NCBI RefSeq assembly: GCF_017726655.1 | Contig: NZ_CP072309.1 | Coordinates: 1 to 64,000, forward strand | Length of the DNA: 64,000 nucleotides | Direction: 5' to 3' | Source of the DNA: Agrobacterium tumefaciens | GTDB lineage: Bacteria > Pseudomonadota > Alphaproteobacteria > Rhizobiales > Rhizobiaceae | Part shown: in pieces, positions 1 through 7,902 of the stretch | How positions within the stretch are numbered: position 1 is the stretch's first letter | Layout: every line of letters starts with the position of its first letter | Notes under the pieces: model-generated | What the model was told of the DNA's origin: nothing | Databases searched by the model: none | The model's input: the letters and a program-made list of their open reading frames with translations, nothing else | Made by a program: the position numbers and the translations under genes

Positions 1-326
1 ACGAAGGAAGTCTGTCGGGAGACAGAATGATGTCGACAGCTATGCACCAAGGCAGGCCAACATTGGCAAGCCAGGGCAGCAGCTTCGCAGCGCCCAAGGG
101 CCCGGAGCGCAGCAGCATGGTGAGCGATACCGGAAAGGCCGAGCGTCGTGCTTCCCGGCCCATACCGTAGTCCACCGCGTCTGCCGTGTCCCTGAATGGG
201 CTGGTAATACCCGCCGGGAATATACAAGAACCACCTTCGCGAATTCCACACAAGGTAGTATATCTCGATTTCTAAACTTTTATTTGTCTAATATGCGATT
301 ATTCAAAGACATGTTTGGGGGCTTAC
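1..326. other. left-edge stretch without a supported gene
   Basis: No recognisable gene is seen here. One forward frame stays open from base 2 for most of the stretch, but it has no start inside the window and its translation resembles no family I know. It could be the tail of a gene that begins to the left. The last 60 bases become AT-rich and probably carry the promoter of the truncated membrane-protein gene that follows. Confidence 0.4.
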
Positions 327-512
327 ATGACAACGTTTCCACGCCAAACCATCCTCGTTCCAGCAGTAGCATTGGTGATTGCTGTATTGCCGTTGCCATA
401 CGGCTACTACACGCTGCTGCGCCTCGGCATCACGACATTTGCGGCGTTCTTCGCTTACATCGAGCACGAGAAGCACGGCGCGTTCACGGGGTGTCAATCG
501 GCGTTGAATATT
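327..512 (+). pseudogene. small membrane protein gene, truncated by an insertion sequence
   Basis: The reading frame begins with ATG at 327 behind a G-rich ribosome-binding stretch. It encodes about 62 residues with two hydrophobic segments, one near residues 6-24 and one around the YYTLLR motif. This resembles the start of the small two-to-three-helix membrane proteins found in many rhizobial accessory regions. The insertion sequence begins exactly at 513, so the frame continues into IS sequence and the original carboxy end is lost. I do not see its missing half on the other side of the element. Function unknown, and probably no longer functional. Confidence 0.5.
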
Positions 513-530
513 GGCTCTGACGCAATTTTG
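513..530. repeat. left terminal inverted repeat of the ISL3-type element
   Basis: It reads GGCTCTGACGCAATTTTG and pairs with the right end at 2149-2166 with three mismatches. The flanking hexamer AATATT is repeated outside both ends. Confidence 0.7.
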
Positions 531-542
531 GTGGTCAGAGGC

Positions 543-2098
543 CTATCCGGCGCCAACGACGCGGGCCTGAAGGAGGTCGATTTTTCCTCGACCGTACATC
601 TGGCGTTTTACGAGCTTGAGCTTGGTAAGCTGCCCCCCTGTCTGTCCATTTGACCAGGGCGAACTGATCGCGGCACTGACAGCCGCCCGATCTTTGGCGA
701 CACCATTGGCGAGGGCTGCTACTATGCTTGATCGAGCGCGTTCCAACCACGGTTCGAGATCAGCAAGAGATTTCTTGCGGATCATAGCTTGGAAGGCGGC
801 GACCACTTCCCGTGCTTCGACGAGTTGTGGCACTCGTCCTTCAATTGCGGCAATCGTTACGGTCTGAGACTTGGAAAGATCGTCGCGCCCGATGGTCATG
901 AGGCGTGCGACAGTCCGTGCCGACGGCGTACGGCTCAAGGCATCACAATCCATCTTGTCGGCCTTTCTCTGACGCGTCGCCCACTCGGTTACAACACGAA
1001 GGCAGCCCCGGAATCCCTGGCGCGTTAACTCTCGCTACAACTGGGTGCCATTGCGGTGACCGGCACTCCATTGAGTATCGAGCCAGGGCAGATAAACTTC
1101 AAGCGAGTTCTCCCGCACGCGGAACACGTCGGATCTTTGCCCACGCAGCACCCGCCTGACGAGGCCGCGACTGTGCCCGGTGCGACGAACGATTTCTTTG
1201 ATTGCAACTCCGGACTTGGCCAAGTGCATAATAGCTGCGTTCGTGTCTTCTCGATGAAGATATCCCTGATACTGGATCCGCTCAGCGGCCGTCAGCAGGT
1301 CCGGATTGATCGTCGTGGACCCGATCGCTGTTCTGATCTGTCCCATGGATTTGCGGACGGCGTCGAGGAATGCCCGACTGGCGTTCTCCATCAAGTGCCA
1401 TCGATCGGCCACTTGTGTTGCCTCAGGCAGCGCTTTGGCTGCCGCAAGGGAGTAGGCGCCGCCGCGGTCGCGGGCGACAATACTGATTTGTTGCTGACCC
1501 GAAAGCCAGGCCTGAGCGGTTGCCGGCTCTCGGTCGGGCAAAAGTGCAATGGTTTTACGTCGTTCAAGATCGCAGATGATTGTCCCGTAGCGCTGGTTGC
1601 GCCGCCATGCCCAGTCGTCGATGCCGATCACCGTCGGCGGACAAAATGCGGCGTGCCGCGCCGTCGGACGACGCGCAACAAGGTGTCGTTGCCGACCGGC
1701 ACCATCAGTCTGCAGGCGAAAGCGGCCGCCGGACGGCCACCCAAAGCAAGCCCAAGATGATGGACGATATGATCAAGCCGCGCAGTACGCCGTGCCCACG
1801 GCGCCAGGACATCTGCCTCGAAACGCTCGGTGAATATCCTTCGGCCACACAGCACTCCGTCACAGTAGAATCGGCGCGCGGCAATAACCAATCGCATAGA
1901 CTTTTCCGCGACGGGAAGATCCGTCAGGCGTCGATGAAAACGACTGTGTATCCGCTCTGATCTTGTTCCGCAGCTCGGACAACGGCTAGACATATCCGAC
2001 GAGCGGACAGTGAGTATTATCGCGTCGCCAGCAGATGCTGTCTCATCGATGACAAAGCCTCGAGGCACGAGTGCGGAGGGGCGAAACGAATGAACCAT
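543..2098 (-). pseudogene. ISL3-family transposase, frameshifted and with a nonsense codon
   Basis: Three consecutive minus-strand pieces together make one transposase of about 515 residues. The first (2098-1628) carries the CPSCG and CDGVLCGRR cysteines of the zinc-binding amino end. The second (1631-1035) starts at GIDDWAWRR and continues with DRGGAYSLAA and VADRWHLMEN, the DDE-core region of ISL3 transposases. The third (953-543) ends with GRGKIDLLQARVVGAG, a normal family terminus. A one-base shift near 1630 separates pieces one and two. An in-frame TAG at 1032-1034 stops piece two, and coding similarity resumes immediately behind it (RELTRQGFRGCLR). The shift lies where no slippery signal is obvious, so decay is more likely than programmed frameshifting. 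Confidence 0.8.
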
Positions 2099-2148
2099 GG
2101 CGCTAATTCCTTCTGGAAAACCAACGCCAGCCGACGCTCAGAATTCAT

Positions 2149-2166
2149 CAAAAGTGAGTCAGAGCC
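2149..2166. repeat. right terminal inverted repeat of the ISL3-type element
   Basis: This is the reverse complement of the left end with three mismatches, and it is directly followed by AATATT. Confidence 0.7.
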
Positions 2167-2175
2167 AATATTCCA

Positions 2176-2530
2176 TGCCGATTGACAGGCACATAGTGTT
2201 CTGCAAGGACTACCCGTCCCGCAAGGGCCTGTTCGAGGCCCGTTACGAATGCGCCTACGCGCTGGCCAAAGGCCGCCCGCAGTTGCCGAACGCGCCGCTA
2301 TCCGACCTGTCCGGCTGGGTCTATACTGGCAACATCTTGCACCCGACCCAGAAGCCGGTCGAGGTGCTTGAGCCTTTGATCCGCACGTACTGCCCGGAGG
2401 GCGGGCTGGTGCTGGACCCGTTCTGTGGTTCGGGCTTCTTCGCTTGTCGCGGCTGAATCCTGCGGACGGCGCTATGTCGGCATTGAACTCGACTACCGGT
2501 ACGCCAATAGTGCCCGAAATCGCTTTTTGC
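2176..2530 (+). pseudogene. DNA (adenine-N6 or cytosine-N4) methyltransferase, carboxy-terminal remnant
   Basis: The frame encodes the end of a plasmid-type DNA methyltransferase. HPTQKPVEVLEPLIR is followed by the AdoMet-binding motif DPFCGSG. Just behind that motif an inserted base shifts the frame and ends it at 2456. In the next frame the expected continuation (SSLVAAESCGRRYVGIELDYRY) is readable to about 2520. The amino-terminal part, including the usual DPPY-type motif, is absent, so the gene is both 5'-truncated and frameshifted. Methyltransferases of this kind are common on rhizobial plasmids next to ParB-like genes. Here only a fossil remains next to an insertion sequence. Confidence 0.75.
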
Positions 2531-2611
2531 GGTAACGATGGCCACCCTCACTTCAACCATAAATCAATATTTGCCGCTTATGGTTGTCATCCATCAAAAA
2601 AAAGGTGAGGC

Positions 2612-3100
2612 ATGGATCTGATATCAGCGTCAAAAAACTATGATGGCCTCTTCGGGCTCGTGGGCATTATTCTCGTAGCGCTTACAGCTGTTGGTGCAAG
2701 TATCTTTGCTTGGTTCCAACTCCAACGAGCCGGGCGCCAAAAAATTGCCGAAGCCCGCTTGGGATGGGCAGACACTTATCGTGATCTTGCCGTGAGAATG
2801 GACAGTATTCTGTTTGAAACGACACGCCTCATGCAACCCGGCAAACTACCACGCTCCATCCGGCGCAGAAGGCTTCAAGCCGAAGCCCGCACGCTTGCCA
2901 TGCAAATGCTTTTGATGATCAATCCGGATGGCCGAAGCGGGTCATCTCTGGATGAACTGGAGATGGAAGCAGATCTGGGAGCCCGCCTCGCACGTGCGGG
3001 AGTAACCGTTGACATGGACTACATCCGCCAGCAACGCAAAGTTCTCAAGCACAACTGGAACACCGTCAAGAAGGAGTTCTGGCGAAAGACCTATCTCTGA
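2612..3100 (+). CDS. hypothetical protein with one amino-terminal membrane helix
   Basis: 162 residues from ATG 2612, with a clear ribosome-binding site (GGTGAGG). Residues about 14-35 form one strongly hydrophobic helix. The rest is charged, arginine-rich and probably helical (IRRRRLQAEART, RQQRKVLKHNWN). I do not recognise the family. Similar short TM-plus-cytoplasmic-helix proteins occur in accessory regions of proteobacteria. The gene converges on the Fic gene with an 8-base gap. There is no sign of disruption. Function unknown. Confidence 0.7.
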   Translation: MDLISASKNYDGLFGLVGIILVALTAVGASIFAWFQLQRAGRQKIAEARLGWADTYRDLAVRMDSILFETTRLMQPGKLPRSIRRRRLQAEARTLAMQMLLMINPDGRSGSSLDELEMEADLGARLARAGVTVDMDYIRQQRKVLKHNWNTVKKEFWRKTYL

Positions 3101-3108
3101 TGACGTTC

Positions 3109-3684
3109 CTAAATAACTCGTTTTATCTCGTCAGCAAGCGCACCTAACTCACCGTCAAAACTGACGATCATGGCCTTTAAGAATTCTTCCGGACGCAACT
3201 GGTCTTCGTCAAACTTGAAGCCAGCATGACGGGTGAGCAGCGTCAAAAACACCAACTGAATCCGGCCATTCCCTTCGCAGAACGTGTGGATGGCATTTAA
3301 CTCCGATAGAAACCACGCCGCGTCCTGCGCAAATTCGGCCTCGTCTTTCGCGTCGGCGAAGAAGTTGCGATTGGCCAACTCCGTAAACAACTTGGTCGCT
3401 TCCGAGCCGATATATTCCGGGTAACAGAACCAGTTATCACCCTTGCCCGTGCGGACCGTACGAGGCTGTCCCGCCCACTCGTAGACATCTTGGAAAAAAT
3501 GGTGGTGGAGGGCACAAAAGTGCATAAAATCGAGGTTTCCCCCGGGAAGCTCTTCCTCAGCCCGGGAGTCGAACATAAGTTGCTCGAACTCATCAAGTTC
3601 GGCTTGGTCTGCAATATCCGCTTCGTTACGCAAGACGTGGGTGTCGGGATAGCACAGGGGATCATCTACGGCATTATATCGCAT
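3109..3684 (-). CDS. Fic-family AMP-transferase, probable toxin
   Basis: 191 residues. Fic proteins transfer AMP (or another nucleotide part) to target hydroxyl groups. Bacterial FicT toxins AMPylate gyrase and topoisomerase IV. The full catalytic motif HxFx[DE][GA]N[GK]R is present as HTFCEGNGR at residues 133-141, with the catalytic histidine first. Residues 50-90 carry the usual flap region (EWAGQPRTVRTGKGDNWF). No inhibitory [ST]xxxE[GN] helix is obvious inside the protein, so inhibition should come from a separate partner. The small gene at 3690-3899, only 5 bases upstream on the same strand, is the natural candidate. The length fits the short stand-alone Fic class. Target unknown. Confidence 0.85.
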   Translation of the reverse strand: MRYNAVDDPLCYPDTHVLRNEADIADQAELDEFEQLMFDSRAEEELPGGNLDFMHFCALHHHFFQDVYEWAGQPRTVRTGKGDNWFCYPEYIGSEATKLFTELANRNFFADAKDEAEFAQDAAWFLSELNAIHTFCEGNGRIQLVFLTLLTRHAGFKFDEDQLRPEEFLKAMIVSFDGELGALADEIKRVI

Positions 3685-3689
3685 CGCCG

Positions 3690-3899
3690 TCAGGCCTTTT
3701 TAAAGGCCTTCACGATTTCCTTGCGGTACGCGTCGCCCTTCAATCCGCTGGAGGCTGCGCGTTGAGATAGTGCGCTCGAAGCAAGGCTCTTTTTCATGCC
3801 TTCGACTTCAGCAAATTTCGTCGCTTTTTTGACACCAATAGGTTGGGTCAAAATCTTCCCCGAGGATGCGTTACGGACGATCTTTATATCTTTAGCCAT
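3690..3899 (-). CDS. small protein upstream of fic, candidate antitoxin
   Basis: 69 residues, lysine- and alanine-rich, probably mostly helical, lying 5 bases before the Fic gene on the same strand. Gene position and size are those of a FicA/VbhA-type antitoxin. However, the inhibitory motif [ST]xxxE[GN] cannot be found exactly: the nearest string, KFAEVEGM, lacks the leading Ser/Thr in register. I therefore call it only a probable partner. It may instead be a DNA-binding or phage-type regulator co-transferred with fic. Start chosen at the first ATG. Confidence 0.6.
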   Translation of the reverse strand: MAKDIKIVRNASSGKILTQPIGVKKATKFAEVEGMKKSLASSALSQRAASSGLKGDAYRKEIVKAFKKA

Positions 3900-4095
3900 G
3901 CGTTACCTAATTTACTGCCAACGGACCTCATCTGCACCCTTATATCACGTCTCCCAAACCCTCGTCACGAGCGCAATCGAAATACGACCAAAGTATAACA
4001 AATTACCCGTGTATTTTCGTCAAATCCAATTGAAAGTTGCAATAGCGGTTTCTAAATTGGCGTAACCCAATCATGGGCGAAACGAGGAGGCGCGA

Positions 4096-4260
4096 ATGGC
4101 GAGTAAGCATTGGTCGGGGCAAATTTGCCCTGAAACGGGTAACTACGGTCAGTATCGTGATACGGACAATAGCTATGCGGGAACATCTTATGACAAGAGG
4201 GTGGACAAGGGGGAGCGTTTTCCGCCTTCGCTAAACAATCATCACTACGAGAAAAAATAA
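4096..4260 (+). CDS. 54-residue hypothetical protein
   Basis: ATG 4096 follows a good ribosome-binding site (GAGGAGG, 4084-4090), and the frame ends at TAA 4258-4260. The peptide is polar and rich in Tyr, Asn, His and Gly (HWSGQICPETGNYGQYRD near its start) with no membrane segment. The opening resembles the short YjzC-type proteins of the form GxxCPxSGxY, but that is only an impression. It is followed directly by a perfect 13-bp hairpin, which supports it as a separate transcription unit. Function unknown. Confidence 0.6.
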   Translation: MASKHWSGQICPETGNYGQYRDTDNSYAGTSYDKRVDKGERFPPSLNNHHYEKK

Positions 4261-4265
4261 GTCTA

Positions 4266-4295
4266 GGAAAGGCCGCAGGCTACTGCGGCCTTTCC
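4266..4295 (+). terminator. hairpin terminator between the 54-residue gene and the TIR operon
   Basis: A perfect 13-bp stem (4266-4278 with 4283-4295) closes a 4-base loop. It starts 5 bases behind a stop codon. No T-run follows, so it may also serve as an mRNA-protecting or attenuating stem. It isolates the operon that begins downstream. Confidence 0.65.
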
Positions 4296-4365
4296 GACCC
4301 AATGGGCGTTTCAACGGGTCATCTCGAAAACACGAGAAATTTATTTTCACTATCTTCGAGATTTG

Positions 4366-4394
4366 TTGCCCATAAAGTCTATCACATTTATTAT
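4366..4394 (+). promoter_or_regulatory. candidate promoter of the TIR-caspase operon
   Basis: TTGCCC (4366-4371), a 17-base spacer and TATTAT (4389-4394) resemble a sigma-70 promoter in an AT-rich stretch, 25 bases before the TTG start of the first TIR gene. Confidence 0.45.
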
Positions 4395-4418
4395 ACAAAT
4401 ATAAAATTGGAGAATATC

Positions 4419-4790
4419 TTGGCAGACAGAAAGGTTATTTTCGTAGCGTTCGCCATAGAGGATGAGCGATGCCGTGACTTCTTGAAAGGGCAATCCCTCT
4501 CTACAAGATCACCATTTGAATACATAGATATGTCAGTGAAAGAAGCTTACGAGACCGACTGGAAGGAAAAGGTGAGGACACGCATCCGGCGTTCTCACGG
4601 TCTGATTGCGCTTGTCAGCAAAAACTCCCTTCAATCGTCCGGACAAAAATGGGAAATACAGTGCGCCAAAGAAGAAGGAAAACCTATTCTGGCGATATGG
4701 GCATACAGCGATGACCGAACCGCGCTAACCACGGTCAATACAGTGACATGGACGTGGGACAACATCAAAAATTTCATCGACAGGCTGTGA
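4419..4790 (+). CDS. ThsB-like TIR-domain protein
   Basis: 123 residues from TTG 4419, chosen because GGAG lies at 4409-4412 and the family fold begins at KVIFVAFAIED. A longer frame to 4302 is open but has no ribosome-binding site. The protein is a single TIR-like domain of the kind found in Thoeris ThsB (MTH538/DUF1863 type). Residues 5-14 form the first strand, DWKEKVRTRI and LIALVSKNS follow, and W78-E79 sits where TIR NADases carry the catalytic glutamate. Known ThsB proteins sense phage infection and make a cyclic ADP-ribose isomer from NAD. It is the first gene of a tight operon with a caspase-like protease (6-base gap), a second TIR and a SLOG protein. The catalytic role is inferred. 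Confidence 0.85.
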   Translation: MADRKVIFVAFAIEDERCRDFLKGQSLSTRSPFEYIDMSVKEAYETDWKEKVRTRIRRSHGLIALVSKNSLQSSGQKWEIQCAKEEGKPILAIWAYSDDRTALTTVNTVTWTWDNIKNFIDRL

Positions 4791-4796
4791 GGTTTT

Positions 4797-5744
4797 ATGC
4801 GCAAGGCACTTGTTGTTGGAATTGATGCTTACGATCACATTTCTGGATTGCACGGATGCGTCAACGATGCCCATGCCATCAAGGCTATGCTTGACCGAAA
4901 CGCCGATGGGTCGGTTAATTTCGGCGTCAAACTGTTGACCAGCGCCAGCGATCAGGTCAATCGCTCGGCGCTTCGTGACGCCTTCCGAGAGCTTTTTGAG
5001 GGGGATGATCAAGTCGCCCTTCTCTATTTCGCTGGCCACGGCTACATCGAGTCAACCGGTGGCTATTTATGCGCTACTGACACGAAGACCGGCGACGACG
5101 GTGTCGCACTATCGGACATTATGACGTTCGCCAATAAATCCAAAGTCCGAAACAAGATCATTATCTTGGACAGTTGCCACGGAGGAGGCATCGCTCAGGA
5201 CCCCGGGCAGACTACTCTCTCAGAACTGTCAGACGGAATGACTATCCTAACGGCGTCAACCGCAGACCAGTATGCGTCGGAAGAGAACGGCTCTGGTGTT
5301 TTTACGAGTCTGCTGGTTGACGCCTTGGGAGGTGCAGCGGCGAATCTTGTTGGAGAAGTCACGCCCGGTGGCGTGTATGCCCATGTGGACCAGTCGTTGG
5401 GGCCTTGGGCGCAACGACCGGTCTTCAAAACCAATGTGAAAACGTTTGTCTCGCTGCGATCGGTAAAACCTCCGCTGGAGCTAAGCGATTTACGACGAAT
5501 TAGTGAGTTTTTCCCGTCGGCAGGATACGAATTTCCGCTCAGCCCGGATTACGAACCTGAAAGCGAGACACCTGACACGGACAAGACTGCGGTCTTCTCG
5601 ATCTTGCAAAAATTCAACCGGGTCAATCTCCTCGTTCCGGTTGGAGCACCACACATGTATCACGCCGCAATGGAGAGTCGTTCCGTACGACTAACCGCGC
5701 TTGGTGAGCACTATCGTCAACTCGTACACCGAGGTCTCATTTGA
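4797..5744 (+). CDS. caspase-like cysteine protease (peptidase C14 fold)
   Basis: 315 residues. Residues 1-225 form a metacaspase/caspase-type domain. The catalytic histidine is H81 in LLYFAGHGY and the catalytic cysteine is C127 in ILDSCHGGG. Residues about 228-315 form a separate tail (ELSDLRRI to the end) containing [11 protein letters not shown], which may be a winged-helix-like or ligand-sensing module. TIR plus caspase-like pairs are known as a Thoeris variant in which the TIR-made nucleotide signal activates the protease. This gene fits that role as the effector that kills or arrests infected cells. Its stop overlaps the TTG start of the next TIR gene by 4 bases, so translation is probably coupled. 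Substrate unknown. Confidence 0.85.
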   Translation: MRKALVVGIDAYDHISGLHGCVNDAHAIKAMLDRNADGSVNFGVKLLTSASDQVNRSALRDAFRELFEGDDQVALLYFAGHGYIESTGGYLCATDTKTGDDGVALSDIMTFANKSKVRNKIIILDSCHGGGIAQDPGQTTLSELSDGMTILTASTADQYASEENGSGVFTSLLVDALGGAAANLVGEVTPGGVYAHVDQSLGPWAQRPVFKTNVKTFVSLRSVKPPLELSDLRRISEFFPSAGYEFPLSPDYEPESETPDTDKTAVFSILQKFNRVNLLVPVGAPHMYHAAMESRSVRLTALGEHYRQLVHRGLI

Positions 5745-6217
5745 TCAAAGTTTTTCTATCCCATCAGTCGGCCGACTCTTCTTTGGCCGTCCAAATCTCC
5801 CAGCGCCTGAAAGTTTACCACGGCATCGAGAGCTATCTGGATGTTATTGACCCCAACGTTCGAAAGGGCGAAGATTTAGCAAAGCATATTCAAACCGAGT
5901 TAGGGAAATGTACGCAGCTACTTGCGGTCGTTTCGGAACGAACTCAATTGTCTTGGTGGGTACCTTGGGAAATCGGTGTCGCGACTGAGAAAGACTACCC
6001 CCTTGCTACGTATTCCGGTGGAAACACTTCACCACCTGAATTTCTCAAAAAATGGCCCTATTTACGCAGCCTCACCGACGTTGATCATTACGCTCATGCG
6101 TCAAAGACCGGCGTAAGCTCCTTCGGGCAAAAGCGCGCGACACTCAACGAAAGCACGGCACGGATGGCATCCAACCAAGACTTTTATGCCACCCTTCGCA
6201 AGAACCTAGGCCAGTAA
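5741..6217 (+). CDS. second TIR-domain protein
   Basis: 158 residues from TTG 5741, which overlaps the caspase stop as TTGA. The first 130 residues form a TIR_2-type domain. [11 protein letters not shown] is the family opening, [12 protein letters not shown] follows, and W76-E77 in [10 protein letters not shown] holds the expected catalytic glutamate. A short tail of about 30 residues follows. It is clearly different from the first TIR of the operon, which belongs to the ThsB class, so this is not a duplication. Two distinct TIRs may respond to different phage cues or make different nucleotide signals. One of them could instead be regulatory. It is followed without a gap by the SLOG gene. Confidence 0.8.
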   Translation: MIKVFLSHQSADSSLAVQISQRLKVYHGIESYLDVIDPNVRKGEDLAKHIQTELGKCTQLLAVVSERTQLSWWVPWEIGVATEKDYPLATYSGGNTSPPEFLKKWPYLRSLTDVDHYAHASKTGVSSFGQKRATLNESTARMASNQDFYATLRKNLGQ

Positions 6218-6739
6218 ATGAAGATCGGGGTCAGCGGTCATCAGAAACGCGACTGCATCGACTGGGATTGGGTACGAATTTCCATTCGACAGATTCTCAT
6301 TGAGAACAAGGTATCGACAGCGTTCTCATCGTTGGCGGTTGGCTCCGATCAAATTTTCGCGGCAGAGGCAATCGCCTTAGGTATTCCGGTAGAGGCAGTT
6401 ATTCCTTTCTCCGACTACGATCGATGCTTTTCAGCGTTGAATTTGCAGGACTACAGGGAACTGCTTAAAAAGGCTTCCAATCAGATTTTCATCAACAAAC
6501 AAGGCGATGATGAAAGGTTATTTTTTGAGGCCGGAAAGAAGGTCTGCGAACTCAGTGAGTTGATGGTGTTTATTTGGGATGGGAAACCTTCGTTTGGAAA
6601 AGGTGGAACCGCAGACATCGTCAATGTCGCAGCCGAGTTCGGCAGAAGCTTTGTATGGCTGAATCCAATTCTCCGTGAACGCCGTGACAGCTTTGGTCCT
6701 AAGCAATGGTGTCGAAGCGAACCAGTGTCCACTTTTTGA
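6218..6739 (+). CDS. SLOG-domain protein, candidate nucleotide-signal sensor
   Basis: 173 residues, with ATG directly behind the stop of the second TIR gene. The protein is a Rossmann-like SLOG/LOG fold. The opening MKIGVSGHQ is the GxxGHR-type loop, VGSDQIFAAEAIALG follows, and GKGGTADIV (residues 127-135) is the phosphate-binding loop typical of this superfamily. SLOG domains bind nucleotide-derived ligands. In type I Thoeris the ThsA effector uses a SLOG domain to sense cyclic ADP-ribose isomers. A stand-alone SLOG in an operon with two TIRs and a protease could be a sensor, a signal-degrading or modifying enzyme, or a sponge that limits self-toxicity. All of these are inferences from context. 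Confidence 0.75.
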   Translation: MKIGVSGHQKRDCIDWDWVRISIRQILIENKVSTAFSSLAVGSDQIFAAEAIALGIPVEAVIPFSDYDRCFSALNLQDYRELLKKASNQIFINKQGDDERLFFEAGKKVCELSELMVFIWDGKPSFGKGGTADIVNVAAEFGRSFVWLNPILRERRDSFGPKQWCRSEPVSTF

Positions 6740-6769
6740 ATGAAAACGAAGTGGTCTTGCATCGCTCCA

Positions 6770-6817
6770 TTGACATCTGACAGCATAGTTATAATGTTTT
6801 TGCAAATTCATTATAAC
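6770..6817 (+). promoter_or_regulatory. candidate promoter with palindromic operator
   Basis: GTTATAATG (6788-6796) and CATTATAAC (6809-6817) form a perfect 9-bp inverted repeat just before the nucleotidyltransferase gene. TATAAT lies at 6790-6795 and TTGACA at 6770-6775, but the spacer of 14 is short. An autoregulatory operator overlapping the -10 box is plausible. Confidence 0.45.
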
Positions 6818-6828
6818 GGGATCGGGCG

Positions 6829-7902
6829 ATGAAACAGATTGACCTCGTTTACAGAACGGCGTTCGCTGAACTGGCACAGCGGACGTTCGATGCTCAGTTT
6901 CAGGCAGACTTTCCCCTCGAAGGCCGGTTTGTTGCCGTTCCGGTCAAGGGCCGCATTTACTGGTATTTTGATCTCCCAACTCCCGAGGGTAAGGACAAGA
7001 GACGCTATGTCGGCCCGCAGGATGACGCAGACATCACTGCCCGGGTGAAAGCCCACAGGCAAGTCAAAGACGACATCCGGGAGCGGCGCAAGCTCGTCGG
7101 CATGCTGCTGCGAAGCGGTGGCATGTCCGCACCGGATCGCTTCGCGGGTGAAGTGACCAAAGTACTCGCTGACGCAGGCCTATTCCGTCTGAGGGCACTC
7201 CTCGTCGGTTCTGTGGCTTTCAGCTGTTACTCAGGCCTCCTTGGCGTTCGTCTGCCTGGTACCGCTATGCAAACAGGCGATGCGGACTTCGCGCAGGACT
7301 TCGCGATCTCGGCGGAAGTCGAGGACAGCCTGCCTCCAATCCTCGATCTCCTGAGATCGATAGACAGCACGTTCAGGGCGGTCCCGCACCAGGCCGATAA
7401 CGCAAAGGTGGTGGCCTTTTCGAATTCGGTAAACTACCGCGTCGAATTCCTGACGACCAACCGTGGATCGGATGACTATACGGGCAAGCCGTCCCCGATG
7501 CCTGCCCTTGGAGGCGCGTCTGCTGAAAACCTGCGGTTCCTGGACTTCCTGATCTACGAACCCGTAAGAACGGTACTGCTGCACCGGGAAGGCGTAAGCG
7601 TGAATATTCCCGCTCCCGAGCGGTATGCCGTCCACAAGCTGATCGTTGCATCCAGGAGGCGCACGGATGCACTCGGGCGAGCCAAGAGGGATAAGGACCT
7701 CGTACAGGCCTCGCTGCTGTCCGAGGCGCTCGTGGAGACGCGACAGAGCTATTTGCTTGCCGATGCCTACCGCGAAGCGTGGGCGCGCGGAGAGGCGTGG
7801 CAGGAAGCGATCCTGTCGGGCCTCGTATTAATGCCAGACAACGGCAAGCTCGCGTTGGCAAGTGCCCTTGGTGTCACGGTAGACCGACTGGGCAAGGCGT
7901 AG
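6829..7902 (+). CDS. GSU2403-family nucleotidyltransferase-fold protein
   Basis: 357 residues, ATG 6829 behind GGGATCGGGCG. The middle part carries a nucleotidyltransferase-like fold: LLVGSVAFSCYSGLLG around residue 125 as the GS motif, and QTGDADFAQDF around residue 148 as the metal-binding acidic pair. LGGASAENLRFLDFL and the HKLIVASRR region follow. This matches the NTP_transf_8/GSU2403 family as I know it. Members are often found alone or near mobile elements, and their substrate is not established. The palindromic promoter in front suggests independent, self-controlled expression, as in single-gene toxin-like units. A role in defence is possible but unproven. Confidence 0.7.
   Translation: MKQIDLVYRTAFAELAQRTFDAQFQADFPLEGRFVAVPVKGRIYWYFDLPTPEGKDKRRYVGPQDDADITARVKAHRQVKDDIRERRKLVGMLLRSGGMSAPDRFAGEVTKVLADAGLFRLRALLVGSVAFSCYSGLLGVRLPGTAMQTGDADFAQDFAISAEVEDSLPPILDLLRSIDSTFRAVPHQADNAKVVAFSNSVNYRVEFLTTNRGSDDYTGKPSPMPALGGASAENLRFLDFLIYEPVRTVLLHREGVSVNIPAPERYAVHKLIVASRRRTDALGRAKRDKDLVQASLLSEALVETRQSYLLADAYREAWARGEAWQEAILSGLVLMPDNGKLALASALGVTVDRLGKA

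Larger units (their letters stand above)
513..2166 (-). mobile_element. ISL3-family insertion sequence, decayed
   Basis: The element is bounded by imperfect inverted repeats of about 18 bp (513-530 and 2149-2166; both ends begin GGCTCTGAC read inward). On each side lies the hexamer AATATT (507-512 and 2167-2172). That fits a target duplication, although the family usually makes 8 bp and this hexamer is itself palindromic. A single minus-strand transposase frame fills the element but is broken. ISL3 is inferred from the transposase: a four-cysteine zinc region near the start, followed by the GIDDWAWRR catalytic-core motif. The IS separates a truncated membrane gene from a methyltransferase remnant. 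Confidence 0.75.
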
